From positions 148,002,968 through 148,066,967 of the forward strand of contig CM041293.1 of the NCBI GenBank assembly GCA_023052935.1: a stretch of 64,000 nucleotides of DNA, in the 5' to 3' direction. The stretch's first letter is position 1, and each line of letters begins with the position of its first letter. This document shows positions 45,120-56,447 of the stretch, piece after piece. This DNA comes from Piezodorus guildinii. Lineage: Eukaryota > Arthropoda > Insecta > Hemiptera > Pentatomidae. The notes under the pieces were generated by a model. The model did not search any database. It was not told the DNA's origin and was given only the letters and a program-made list of their open reading frames with translations. The translations under genes were made by a program, and so were the position numbers.

Positions 45120-46307
45120 AAACGCCATTCAGAAGGCGAAAGCGACCCAAGAAAACAAAAACGGCCATCTATATCAACTCCGACAACTTCAAACCTAACC
45201 AAATCAACTCCATCCACATCAACTTTCAATAGATTTCAAACTTTAACAAATAGTGATGAAACCCAACAAAAAGAAACAGCACAAAAGACGAACGATAAAC
45301 CTCCACCTATTTTCGTTAACGGAGTAGAAAACTACTCAGCTTTTGTACAATTTCTACAAAAGGTATGTGGTCCAAATTCATTTAACCTAAAATCCACGGC
45401 TAAAAATATTTGTGTATACCCGCAAATACCTCAATACTACCGTGACATTGTTAGCTCTCTCCGAAAACAAGGAGCGGATTTTCACACATTTCAGCTTCCT
45501 GAAGATAGATGTCCACGAGTGGTTATCAAAAATCTCCATTACTCAACTACACACTCTGCTATCGTAGAGGCATTGAAAGGTTATGGATATGATGCAGTAA
45601 ACGTCAACAACGTAATATCCCGATTTAAGGAACCGTTGCCAATGTTTTTCGTTGATATTACTAAACAAACATACAACAAAAATATATTTCAAATTAAATC
45701 AATTTACTACACACGAGTGATCGTCGAAGAACCTCGTAAGAAGAAAATTATTCCTCAGTGTAATCGCTGTCAACAGAACGGCCACACTAAGAGCTATTGT
45801 AACCACATACCTAAATGTGTCAGATGCGGGCAACAACACCAAAGCTCTTCCTGCCAGAAACCTCGAGATACACCCGCTACATGTGCAAATTGCCAAGGAG
45901 CTCACCCAGCAAACTATAGGGGATGTCAAACCCTGAAAGAATTGAGAACACTCCGAGGCTCGCGAACTCATCCTCACCAGATAACCGTGCCAGCTCAACC
46001 TGCCGCTCCTCCATTGATGCCGCAAGATTTTCCTCCACTGCCTCTACAGCCACAGCAACCTCAGCCTACTCAAAGAGGACCAGCCCCTGGCTCGCAGCAG
46101 CAGCTACATCCCTCAGAAAGAAGACAAAACGAATATGTAAGCATGTCAGGTATGAGGCCAGGCAATTCTCAGCCGATGCCCTCTTGTGAGAATCCTCAAA
46201 TTTTTACTTTACTACACGGTCTAAATAACCTTATCCATCCTCTTTTCAGCATTCTTCAGCAGTTAGCACAATTTACTCAAGCCTTCGTCCCTGCTCATGG
46301 ACCGTAA
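45120..46307 (+). CDS. Jockey ORF1: gag-like RNA-binding protein, start missing
   Basis: The frame is open from just after a TGA at 45117 to a TAA at 46305. It has no in-frame ATG before the conserved region, so a frameshift or a lost start upstream is likely; an ATG at 45104 lies just before that TGA. The N-terminal third is Ser/Thr/Pro/Gln-rich. Then comes the fold typical of arthropod Jockey gags (PRE domain, PRVVIKNLHYSTTHSAIVEA), followed by three zinc knuckles at 45759-45926: C-x2-C-x4-H-x4-C, C-x2-C-x3-H-x4-C and C-x2-C-x3-H-x6-C. The C-terminal part is Pro/Gln-rich. Family role: it packages the element RNA and supports its retrotransposition. It overlaps ORF2 by 11 bases, as in other two-ORF LINEs. 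Confidence 0.88.
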   Translation, partial: KRHSEGESDPRKQKRPSISTPTTSNLTKSTPSTSTFNRFQTLTNSDETQQKETAQKTNDKPPPIFVNGVENYSAFVQFLQKVCGPNSFNLKSTAKNICVYPQIPQYYRDIVSSLRKQGADFHTFQLPEDRCPRVVIKNLHYSTTHSAIVEALKGYGYDAVNVNNVISRFKEPLPMFFVDITKQTYNKNIFQIKSIYYTRVIVEEPRKKKIIPQCNRCQQNGHTKSYCNHIPKCVRCGQQHQSSSCQKPRDTPATCANCQGAHPANYRGCQTLKELRTLRGSRTHPHQITVPAQPAAPPLMPQDFPPLPLQPQQPQPTQRGPAPGSQQQLHPSERRQNEYVSMSGMRPGNSQPMPSCENPQIFTLLHGLNNLIHPLFSILQQLAQFTQAFVPAHGP

Positions 46308-47783
46308 AGGCTTGACTGTAGGTTCTCTGTCTGTCCTTCTGTGGAATACAAATGGACTGATTCAACATAAAACCGAACTTGACATATACTTACATGAAAA
46401 AAGAACAGACATTGCCTTGATAACAGAAACACACCTCACCTCACGTAACAAAATAAATATCCCGGACTACACTATTTACAGGACCGATCACCCAGATAAC
46501 ACTTCACACGGAGGAACAGCCATTATCATCAAAACATCACTAAAACACTATCCTATACATTTACCTAAATCACCAGACATACAAGCTACTGCTATAACAC
46601 TCCACACCACACAGCACACTATAACCTTAGCAGCGGTATATTGTCCCCCTCGGTATAGGCTGACACCTGACATGTTTTGCAGCTTTTTTCAACAACTGGG
46701 AAGACGCTTCATAGCTGGAGGTGACTTCAATGCTAAGCATCAGACATGGGGGTCTCGATTATGCACTCCAAGGGGAAGAAATCTTCAATCGGCGATTCAT
46801 AAGCTTTCATTAAATACCATTTCACCAGACACACCGACTTACTGGCCGACATCGAGACTTAAGACCCCGGACCTGCTAGACTTTTTTGTGACTAAAGGAC
46901 TGCATGCCATACCTTTCACAGTTAGGTCTAGTTCTGATCTTTGCTCTGACCATTCTCTTATACATTTGGTCCTTTTTGAAGAACCACGTCAAAAGGAAAA
47001 GCGCCCTACGCTAATTCAAGAAAATATAAATTGGGATTGTTACAAAGCTAATCTGAATAAGTTGCTTTCCGTTCCCATAACATTAAAATCTGACAATGAA
47101 ATCGAGGAAGGTGTTGAATTCTTCACGAAGAGTATCCAGGAATCTGCATGGTCTTCATCCCTCCCCCAGCGCAAACGTAGTACCCAACCAAACTACCCAC
47201 AGTACATTAGGGATTTGATCAGAGCAAAGAGAAGAGCTCGTAAGGTATGGCAGACCGACAGATTACCATCGGACAAACAGACTTACAATCGTATAAATAA
47301 CGAACTAAAACGACAAATACAGAAATTCAAACAGACTAACTATGATACATTTCTTAGAAACCTTAATACCGGCGATGGAAGCTTATGGAGGAGAACGAGA
47401 CAGCTGCTAAAGCATCGTGAGGTGTCAGTCCCACTCCGAAAAGAGGATGGTGCTTTTGCCTTGTCTGACAGTGAAAAATCTGAACTCTTTGCGAATCACC
47501 TATCGACAGTTTTTACTCCACATACAGACTACAAAGACATCGAACATGAAAGTCACATACAAAATTTCCTTGACGTTCCTTTACCACTTTGCTTACCTCC
47601 ATCTGCCTTTACCCCAAATGAGGTTCTGGTAGAAATCAGGAACTTACCGAAAAGAAAAGCCCCTGGATATGACCTCATCACAGCTGAGCTACTACAGCAG
47701 ATGCCCAGGAAAGCAATAGTCTATTTAACAACACTATTCAACGCGATACTCAGGACAACCAAAATCCCTTTGCAATTCGCAAG
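46297..47783 (+). CDS. Jockey ORF2, first part: endonuclease and start of RT
   Basis: It starts at the ATG overlapping the ORF1 stop. Residues 8-230 are an apurinic-type endonuclease: LLWNTNGL near the N-terminus, ITETHLTS (catalytic Glu), GGDFNAKH (46717-46740) and SSDLCSDHS with the catalytic Asp-His pair (SDH, 46945-46953). It nicks target DNA for target-primed reverse transcription. The region after it leads to the RT (RKAPGYDLITAELLQQ, about 47653-47700). At about 47782 a 1-base gain or 2-base loss shifts the frame; the unshifted frame runs to a stop at 47815-47817 without similarity. All catalytic endonuclease residues I can check are intact. Confidence 0.9.
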
Positions 47784-48949
47784 TACTGATGATACAAAAA
47801 GCCAACAAAGATCCTAGTAGCCCTTCTTCTTACAGACCGATTAGTCTACTTCCCATTTGCTCAAAAGTTTTTGAAAAACTAATTTATAAACGTATACTGG
47901 ACATACTGACAGACAATCAGATACTACCTGACCACCAATTCGGCTTTCGCTCATTACACTCAACTTTACACCAGCTACATAGAGTCACAGACTACATTTC
48001 CGTTGCACTTGAGGACAAATTGTTTGCTACTGGCGTATTCCTAGATGTAGCTCAAGCTTTCGACAGAGTTTGGCATAATGGACTGCTTTTTAAACTTAAA
48101 TCATTCCTTCCTTCAACTTACTATCTTATTCTTCTCTCTTTTCTTTCCGACAGATTTTTTACTGTCCGGCAGGGCACAGATACCTCTTCTACTCGTCCAA
48201 TCAGGGCTGGAGTTCCGCAGGGATCAATTCTCGCACCTTTACTATATATTATCTATACACATGACATACCAACACATCCTAACATATTAATAGCGACATA
48301 TGCAGATGACACAGCTCTTCTCACTAGACATACTAACATACTTCAGGCTTCACAGACCCTTCAGCATTATTTACAACATTTAGAAGACTGGTTTAAAAGA
48401 TGGAAAATAAAACTCAACATTGACAAATCGCAACACATCACCTTCACACTACGACACGACACTTGCCCTCCAGTCTACATAAACAACTTTCCGATAACAC
48501 AAACCAACACAGTTCATTACTTAGGACTCACTTTCGACAGAAGGATGACATGGGGGCCTCACATTAAGCAGAAGCGGCTGCACAAACACTCTTCTTTAAA
48601 AATCCGACAAAAACTAAATACTTATACCTACTTACTAAAACCCATATGGACATACGCCTCTCAAATTTATGGAATAGCGAAACCGACTCAGATTGCAAAA
48701 ATCCAAACTTTTCAATCAAAAACTTTAAGACTTATTACTCGATCACCCTGGTATGTCAGTAACAAAACTTTACATACAGACTTACAGATACCAATGGTAC
48801 AAGATCACATTCGAACTTCTTACATAAAATTTTTTGACAAACTTCACAGACATACTAACAAACTCATACAAAACATGGCCACGACAGACATGCCAGGGAA
48901 TATTCAAAGAAGGCTGAAAAGAAGCTGGCTAAGAGATCTCCTTAAGTAA
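47783..48949 (+). pseudogene. Jockey ORF2, second part: reverse transcriptase, frameshifted
   Basis: It continues ORF2 in the next frame. RT motifs are in order: YRPISLLPICSKVFEKL, HQFGFRSLHST, VFLDVAQAFDRVWH (first catalytic Asp, 48044-48046), GVPQGSILAPLLY, ATYADDTALL (active-site YADD, 48299-48310), NIDKSQHITF and YLGLTFDRRMTWGPHIK. The C-terminus ends RRLKRSWLRDLLK, typical of the clade. No other stop or frameshift was found, so one small indel near 47782 is the only visible lesion in ORF2. The protein would copy element RNA at the nick. This half cannot be made from the ORF2 start without the other frame. Confidence 0.9.
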
Positions 48950-49112
48950 ACTCTTTTAAATTTCAAGTTAGGAGTAGATGCCACTGGGTATCGACCTCCC
49001 TCATGCCTGACATGCCTTTTATATCAATTGTTATCAAATCCGCTTATTGTCACGGGCTGAGCGACAGGTGTGGATGTAAAAATAAATGATAAAAAAAAAA
49101 AAAAAAAAAAAA

Positions 49113-49545
49113 AAGAATTACATTGAGTTTCGATTAAAATATATGTTTACTTAATTAATCTATTATATTATTATCTATAACAGTTTCTACAATTATTTCC
49201 TGTAGAAAATTTATGGGTTTAGCACAATAGCACAAATAGCATGCTATAGCAAACGTAGTGAGTACCTCTATTACTCTTTTTATGTTCAAAAACAAAAAAT
49301 TGGATTAAACAAAGTATTTTTGCAGTTTTCTCCTTTAGATAGAAATCTAATTCGTTCAACTTATATATTTACCTATTTTTTAACGTTGATAACAAGATTA
49401 TATTGTTATTCTTTTAGTATCTACGAAATTAAAGGTACTTTAGAGGAAGAAAATTTAAAATATCGGCGTTTAAGCCCTGTCAGACTATTTCAACCAGAAT
49501 GAAATCTACATCATATTAAAGCCCATTAAATTTTCCAGCTGTATA
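49113..49545 (+). repeat. Rpt-1 copy, resumed after Jockey
   Basis: It continues Rpt-1 from AAGAATTACATTGAG through CTATTATATTATTATCTATA and CGTTTAAGCCCTGTCAGACT, and stops at about 49545 where a new Rpt-1 copy starts at 49584. Confidence 0.8.
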
Positions 49546-49583
49546 TTATATAGTCTATATTACTGTTCTAATAAAAAAAAAAA

Positions 49584-50370
49584 ATCTGGTGCGGGCAACA
49601 CACGACTTTCACATACCTCCATTTTTAAAATAAATAAAATAATTTCACATTAAATTAAATCGAATTTATATAGAAACATGTGTTTTATTAAAAAACCTAT
49701 TATATTATTATCTAAAATAATCAGTTTTATCTTCTTCTCATCACTCTCAATTAACTTTTAAAAGCTTGAGTGTAAGATAATATTTTTCTAAAATTTTTAG
49801 CTTTCCAACGGTATATCATACATGTATATTACTGTTCTTATGTTAAAAAACCAAAAAATAGCATTAAAAAAATATTTTTTCTGTTTTCTCCTTTAGTTAT
49901 TAGTTAGTATTTTTTCTGATTTCTCCTTTAGTTGTGTATCGAATTCATTCAATTTATATATTTACCTGTTTTTCATCAGTGGTAACAAGATAATATAGTT
50001 ATTTTTATAGAATCGACAAAATTAAAGGTACTTTAGAGAAAGAAAATTTAAAATAATACATGATATTAAAGTCCATTAAATTTTACATCAATATAGCTAG
50101 TTTAATCAAAATCGTTGGAACCGTTTTTGAGAAAATCGAAAAATGGTGTGCAACATGCATGGTATAAAGTAGCTTTTCTGTTTTGGTGGTATTGTTGGAA
50201 AAGGTGGTTTGACATTTCAGGCATATGGTACACGCTCCTAAAATTTTAAGTTTCAGTTTAATACATCATTTTTTACCAAGTCTGACATAAACACATACAC
50301 ACTTTTTTTCGGTACTCGAATTCGAAAATGTTCATGAACGATATTTCATATAGAAGCAAGTGGCAGTTAA
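49584..50370 (+). repeat. Rpt-1 copy, both ends present
   Basis: It starts ATCTGGTGCGGGCAACACAC after an A-run and ends at about GCAAGTGGCAGTTAA. An internal tandem of TTTTCTGTTTTCTCCTTTAG is present at about 49877. It follows the previous copy head-to-tail. Confidence 0.88.
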
Positions 50371-51282
50371 AACTAAAAACCTAGTGTTTATTTGCAACCT
50401 TTGAAGTTATCAATGTATTGATCATTGGATTATTAAAAATGAACTCCCATTAAAAAATCCTAGAGCTAACTGCGGGTTTGAAACAGGGATCTCTTGCATA
50501 GGAGGCTGTTAAGCTAGCCACCCTTCTACAGGTAACTCCGTGAATAGTTATATTTTTGCGGTGGTCGAGAGTATCAGAGCTTCATTCTAGCAACTTCGAG
50601 TCGATGAGCTTCTGTCATAATCCACCTAGGTTGGACTGAACTAAATTATGAGATTGTTCCATGGAACGAATTTTGTCGTTATGCCAGTTGGAACAATAAA
50701 AGAAAAAAGTTTTATAAAATCGCTATAAAAGAAACAGAGATTTTATTAGAATCATAAAACATTAATTGCGAACGATAAAAATAATCACGTGTTTTAATTT
50801 TATTCATTGTTAGCTGTCGACCAAAAAATAATAAAAAATAACGACCAAACTATTTATTAACTTTCCGGGATTTATAACTGTTACATCAGATAGCTACTAT
50901 TAATATCGAAGCGGCTTCAGGAACGCCAACACATTAAAACATTTTAAATGATTATTATGTTTTATCTTATAACAGTAATAAAAATTGGTGTTTTCAGTTT
51001 ATGTATTTTCAAATAGATACAGATTAGCATGAAACATCTTATTTTCAAATGAAATTTAGAGTATTAATTTTTAGTAGTCCCCCAAACATTAATACACTTA
51101 AATCCTCATCCCTCATATTTTTATAAATATTTCGATCGGTTCCTTGAGGGAATTGGTATATGAAAAGGTAGTGTGTATTTAATTCAGCTAAGAAAGAAAA
51201 CACTTTATTTATTTATAAAGTTGTGCTGCCTAATTGCATTGGGTTGCTATAAACATTTCTTGAGAAATATTTTTTAGGATAA
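50371..51282. other. low-copy AT-rich sequence with a SINE-A piece
   Basis: Apart from a minus-strand SINE-A head at 50448-50540 (complement of CTAACTGCGGGTTTGAAAC and GGCTGTTAAGCTAGCC), no feature is recognised. Confidence 0.45.
50448..50540 (-). repeat. SINE-A head fragment
   Basis: Minus-strand tRNA-like head with both Pol III boxes recognisable (complements of AGCTAGCCACCCTTCTACAG and CTGCGGGTTTGAAAC). The body is missing. Confidence 0.6.
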
Positions 51283-52081
51283 TATATAAATAATAAATAA
51301 ATAAATTCTTTATTATCCTGGGACATGTCCCTTTAGAATAAAATATACAGAATGTACAAAAACGGCTTTAGTGTCTTGGAGTAAATTAAATAAATATAAA
51401 CAAGTTAATAATTACTGTTATACAATAGACATATTTAAATGAGAAATAAACAAAAACAAAATAATAATAAAAAATAAAATAAAATAAAAAAGCTTATTTT
51501 CAATTCTATTGAGCCTGGATATTCATTAAGTGATCACATATGCGGGATTTGGAGGTAGAAATAGAATTGGAGTGACGGATGGAAGGAGGGATAGAATTCC
51601 ATAGGATTGAGGATCGAAAAAGAAATGATCTGTCGAAATGTGCAGCTCGGTGGGCCGTACTGTATAAATCCGAAGGCCTGGAGCGTGTACAAGGAGGATG
51701 GACAGAGGATTTGAACTGCAGGAGGTCAAAAATGTATGATGGACGGCGGGATTAGATAACTTGGTAAAGGAATGACACAAGGAAATGTTTGCGACGATTG
51801 GAAGGGTTAAGCCACTTCGACTCGCCATAAAATTGGGATACGGGGGTGTACCAAGGGACCCTGAAGATGAATCAAACAAAACAATTAATTAAGCGTTTTA
51901 TTTTTACCTCGAGATCCCAGACACAATACCGTAAACCGTACAGCAATAGTCGAAGTGGGGAAATATTAGAGAGGTAACGAAGAGTTTTCGGGTTTCATGC
52001 GGGAATAGGTGACGGAGGGAATACGAATACAGTCGCTCTAAGGTTGAAAAGGTACGAGAGATTTTGGAAATATAATTTTTG
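51283..52081 (-). mobile_element. LINE-C (CR1/L2-like) 3' fragment
   Basis: The minus strand encodes the ORF2 C-terminus with the IRPTELHISTDHFFFDPQSY-type frame and, in the adjacent frame, an LWNSIPPSIRHS-like end. Then comes a 3' UTR ending with GGGACATGTCCCAGGATAAT on the element strand. It is strongly similar to 8615-9430. The 5' cut at 52081 meets Rpt-1 sequence directly. Confidence 0.8.
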
Positions 52082-52736
52082 ATTTTTCTAAAATCTTTAG
52101 CTTTCCAACGGTATATTATATGTCTATATTACTGTTCTTATTATCAGTAAACAAAAATTACGTTAAAAAGTAGTTTTTCTCTTTCATCCTTTATTTGGTC
52201 ATCAAATTCGCCCAACTTATCATTAAGATGATATGGTCAATATTTTGAAATGTACAAAATTAAAGGTAGTTTAGAGGAAGAAATTTTAAAACATCGGCAT
52301 TTGAGCTCTGTCAGACTATTTCAATCAGAATGAAAACTACATTATATTTAAACCTATTAAATTTTACATCAATATAGCGAGTTTAATCAAAATCGTTAAA
52401 GTCGTTTTTGAGTAAAACGTAAACAGGTGCAAAATGCATAGTATAAAGTGGCTCTTCTGGTAGGCCGATTTTAATGAAAAAGTTGCTGTAACATCTCGGG
52501 CGTATAGTTGTCTTAAATATGAAATTTCAGTTCCGTACGACTTATCGTTTTTGCGCTAAACTTACCACACACACGCACACGGTGACACAGCCACACATAC
52601 CTTTTTTCGATGCTTGGTCATTTAGACTCAGGGTACCCTTAAACGCGTATTTCCGTTGAAAACTGGAATTTGGAAATTTCCACGATCGCAATACTTTCCC
52701 TTACTATATATTCCACATATAGGTAAGTGAAAGTAA
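52082..52736 (+). repeat. Rpt-1 copy, 5' part missing
   Basis: It starts at TTTTTCTAAAATCTTTAGCT and ends with the hairpin and AGGTAAGTGAAAGTAA at 52736. A CA-rich stretch (CACACACACGCACACGG) sits in the 3' third, where many copies have a CA or TG run. Confidence 0.87.
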
Positions 52737-53640
52737 AATTCTAAAAGAACTGTATATCTTCCCAAGTATTCTCAGTTTTTACAATCTCAATAGCGATTTA
52801 AATTACAAGCTGGCAAGAGAACTTTACAATTTTTACATCCTAGAACATTAAGATACAACAATTAAACGCATGCTCCAATTTACACTAGCAAAGATATTCC
52901 GGGAACCGTATTTCTTGAGCTAAGTGAGCAAGACTAGTACATTTCCTGGTTAATTAATTCAAGTTAATGTTAGTGCCCTGTGTGGTCTTCATTTGTACGA
53001 GGAGGGATAGCCGTCATTAGGAGTTGTCCACTTGCGAAACCTCTCTAGGTGGTCTTTTATCGCTTCCTTAATGTCCCTATTGGTCATTTTTCATTCATTA
53101 GCTGCTTCCTCGCAGCAGGAGCCAGTTGGAAAACCTTTAGTATGAGGTGTGCCTTCATTCTTGTTCTTTTTTAAACTTCTTTGTTCTTGGGTCTGTCTTT
53201 TATCGGTATAACTTATTGTAATATATATAATAACCTTAATCGACGAAGAGCAGTAAAATTTAAGATTAGCATCAATCGTGTAGAAGTAAATAAAAAGCAA
53301 TTCAATGGGTGAGATTTAATGATATCGATTTCCAAGTTGTATTCATTGGATAATAGCATACTTATCGCATTTGTTTCTTTGTGTTCTTTTATTGAAGGGT
53401 GTAAAAGCATCTGGATCATAAATAAACGCCCGTTGGTTGGTTAGGATTTATTCCAGTTTGTTTGTTTATTTTTTTATTTTTTTTTTTACGTCACTTAATT
53501 CACTATATTCATACAAAGTTACTATTAGGAATAAATCCGTGTTAAGCAGCCAAAACTAATATCGTAATTAAATTCAAAAAGTAAAAGGCTAACTTCATGA
53601 CTAGTACCTTCTATTTATCTTATAATATATGAAAAAAAAA
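52737..53640. other. low-copy sequence, no gene recognised
   Basis: Somewhat GC-richer between 52900 and 53170 without repeat matches. The minus frames of 68-69 codons (53091-53419) do not resemble known proteins. Confidence 0.4.
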
Positions 53641-53799
53641 ATCTGGTGCGGGCAACACACGACTTTCACTTACCTCCATTAATAAAATCAATGAAAAGAT
53701 TTTCTAATACAGTTAGAGATTAAAATACGTAAAACCATTAAAGAAATAATTAAATTGAATTTCTATAGAAACATGTGTTTTATTAAAAAATCTATTATA
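53641..53799 (+). repeat. Rpt-1 copy, 5' end, interrupted by LINE-C
   Basis: It starts ATCTGGTGCGGGCAACACAC after an A-run and continues to AAAAAATCTATTATA, where LINE-C is inserted. The rest is at 56769-57482. Confidence 0.9.
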
Positions 53800-53813
53800 A
53801 TCCGAATTATACA

Positions 53814-55441
53814 TTGCTCCGTCATGACAGAGATGACCGAACGGGTGGCGGCGTGGGTCTCTTTGTTCATGACAGCCTCAAATCCAAACAACTCATTCAA
53901 TCACCCCTTTCCGATTGCCCTCACCTCGAATACCTTTTCGCCGAAATATCCACAGCTTCACATTCCCTACTATTTGGAGTCATATACCGCCCTCCCAGAG
54001 TACCCTTTGAGACAGAATTCGAATCCACTCTTTACAATCTAATCCCATCCTATAACAATATCATCCTCACTGGGGATTTTAACACCAACCTATTGTTGCC
54101 TTCCTCAGACCATGCCTACTTAACCAACCTCTTCTTCTCTCTCGATCTTTATATTGTACCATATAATCCCACACACCACACCCAGTCCTCAGAATCCTGG
54201 CTCGATCTGTATGTTCTGGATTCTGCTGATAAACTCCTCGCCTCGTCTCAACATCCTGTTCCGTTCTTGTCTGCTCACGACCTTATCCAGATATCCTATA
54301 ATCTTCCGATCACTCTATTTTCCCCAAGAACCATTTCTTTTCGTAACCTTAACACCCTTTCCTCTAAAATCTTGGCGCCAGATCTTGAAGCTATCCCATG
54401 GAACACCATATACTCGCTTAGGACCGTAGATTCTATGGTTGAAACCCTTACCTGTCATCTCCATAATATCCTAGACAACCATGCTCCCCTTATCACAAAG
54501 AAAATCCGACACCCTCCTGCTCCTTGGTTAACGCCAGAAATTAGGGAATGCATGAGGCACAGGGATGCTGCAAGGCGACGATTCAGGCGCTCCCGTCTTC
54601 CTAGTGATTACTCCACCTTCAAACATCTCAGAAACAGTACCCAATCCATGATACGCCAAGCTAAATCCCAATATTTTCAGCAATCCTTATCTTGTGCTTC
54701 CGACTCCAAAACCAAATGGACAATCCTGCGTAAACTATCCTTAGGAAAACACACCCATAACCAACCTATTCCTATTTCCGCTGATGATCTTAACACCCAC
54801 TTTGCTTCCTGCTCCTCTCATTTATCATGTCAGACGCCGATGCCTGCTCCTATGCACCATTTCAATCCGGATTCATTCTTTTTTCCCCATATCACCCCTG
54901 AGGACCTCTTTAATTCTATTCGTAAATCCCGAACCAATGACTACGGACCTGACAATATCCCAGTAAAACTAATCAAAGCCTCGCTTCCTTCCATCCTTCC
55001 AATATTATATCATATCTATAACTTTTCTCTAGACAGTGCAACCTTCCCAACTTCCTGGAAAACCGCTCTGGTCCGTCCACTGCTGAAAAACTCAAATCCG
55101 GTATCTCCTAATGACTTTCGCCCAATTTCTCTCCTTTCAAACCTTTCTAAACCTTTAGAGCGTCTGGTCCAATCTCAGTTATCCCTCTACCTCGAGCAAA
55201 ATAACCTTTTGAACCCCCTCCAGTCTGGTTTTCGGTCTGGCTATTCTACTCACTCTGCTCTCTCCCACATTTCCCAAGATCTTCACAAGGCCATAGATCA
55301 GCACAAAATAACTATCCTTGTTTTGCTTGATTTTTCCAAAGCCTTCGATTCTGTGGACCATAATATCCTCTTAACCAAACTCCATAGACTCCCAGTATCC
55401 ACAGGCGCTCTTCAATGGTTTCAATCATTCCTTACCGGCCG
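53814..55441 (+). pseudogene. LINE-C ORF2, part 1: endonuclease and RT fingers/palm
   Basis: The open frame starts within the endonuclease (DRTGGGVGLFVHDSLKS), keeps YRPPRVPF, ILTGDFNTNLL (GDFN at 54072-54083) and SAHDLIQISYN, where the catalytic His-type position is altered relative to a usual S-D-H. The RT part reads RPLLKNSNPVSPNDFRPISL, GFRSGYSTHSALSHI and LDFSKAFDSVDHNILL (first catalytic Asp at 55329-55331). A single base is missing at about 55442 (after FLTGR), after which the frame runs to a false stop at 55455. The 5' third of ORF2 is absent because of truncation. Confidence 0.88.
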
Positions 55442-55442
55442 T

Positions 55443-56159
55443 CCCAGTATGTTGTAGTTCCCAATAAACCCCGCTCCGACTCACTGCCACTAACAAAAGG
55501 TGTACCCCAAGGTTCCTCGTTATCTCCTACCCTTTTCTCCATATTCATAAATGATCTTCCGCTCTCCATCAAGCACTCCCAATACCACCTCTATGCCGAC
55601 GATATTCAGATTTATATTTCCTTTACCCCAAATGAATTTCCTGATGCTATCTCTAAACTTCAGGAGGACATAAATAATATAAGTGCTTGGTCAAACAGCA
55701 ACAAACTCCTGCTAAGCGCTGAAAAAACAAAAGCCATCCTGATAGCATCACCTGCTCTCCTTAAATCCTTTCCCAGTTCCCCCAACCTTTTCCTAAACAA
55801 TACTCCTATCTCTTTTCATTCATCTGTCAAGAACTTAGGTATTACTCTTGATCAAACTCTCTCTTGGAAACCGCACATCTCCCAAATATCCCGCCGAACC
55901 ATAACAACCCTAAAGCAATTCCGTCGCCTCCATCACCTCCTACCATTCAATATTCGTAAACTCCTTGTTTCTTCTCTTGTCTTTCCCCACTTTGACTACG
56001 GATGCGAGGTGTACAGCGGACTTTCAGGTGAGCTCGAAGCAAAACTTAAGCGTATTATGAACTGTGCAATACGGTTTGTATTCGGAATCACCAGAGACAC
56101 GCATATAACCCAGTATTACACCGAGTTAAGGTGGCTTTATCCTCGTTACAGAGAGCCAG
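55443..56159 (+). pseudogene. LINE-C ORF2, part 2: RT palm and thumb
   Basis: It continues in the next frame: QYVVVPNKPRSDSLPLTKGV, PQGSSLSPTLFSIFINDLP and HLYADDIQIYISF (active-site YADD at 55592-55603). The thumb region follows, with NLGITLDQTLSWKPHISQ and KLLVSSLVFPHFDYG. A second indel near 56155 breaks the frame again after LRWLYPRYRE. The catalytic YADD is intact. Same family as the minus-strand fragments at 8615, 51283 and 57655. Confidence 0.87.
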
Positions 56160-56447
56160 TATTTCCTAGGCTCCTTCCTCTACCAGGTTATCAGAACTCA
56201 TCGTCCCAGCTACATCTTCCAATCCCTTCAATTTAAATCATCAATTCAGTCCCGTTCTACTAGATCCCGTCTTTCTGACCTCTACCCTCCTCCTCACCGT
56301 ACTGCTGCCTTTGACAAGTCCTTTCTAGCCAAAGCAACCACTCTTTGGAATTCTATTCCTCCTGAGATCCGTCATGCAAGTACTGCTTCCTCCTTCAAAT
56401 CGCTACTTTTCAACCACCTTCTCCTTACCCAGTCAAACAGACAATAA
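56160..56447 (+). pseudogene. LINE-C ORF2, part 3: C-terminus
   Basis: After the second frameshift, the frame reads YFLGSFLYQVIRTHRPSYIF, LSDLYPPPHRTAAFDKSF and TTLWNSIPPEIRHASTASSF, and stops with TAA at 56445-56447. The W-N-S-I-P-P end is shared with the fragments at 8820-9190 and 51526-51880, which fixes the true C-terminus of the family. Confidence 0.85.

Larger units (their letters stand above)
44930..49112 (+). mobile_element. LINE-J: nearly complete Jockey-clade retrotransposon
   Basis: The 4.2 kb element has a 5' region, ORF1 (gag), ORF2 (endonuclease and reverse transcriptase), a short 3' UTR and a poly-A of about 22 bases. It is flanked by a 13-bp target duplication, AAGAATTACATTG (44917-44929 and 49113-49125). 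The duplication and full domain order indicate a recent insertion, though ORF2 has one frameshift and ORF1 lacks an in-frame ATG. Other LINE-J pieces in the window are 5'-truncated relatives. It sits inside an Rpt-1 copy. Confidence 0.93.

Noticed and set aside
45699..46189. Minus-strand and alternate-frame ORFs over Jockey ORF1
   Set aside because: They are shadows of the gag frame, whose zinc knuckles fix the true frame.
53755..54966. Overlapping 60-95 codon frames within the LINE-C coding region
   Set aside because: They are out-of-frame shadows of the endonuclease and RT frame.
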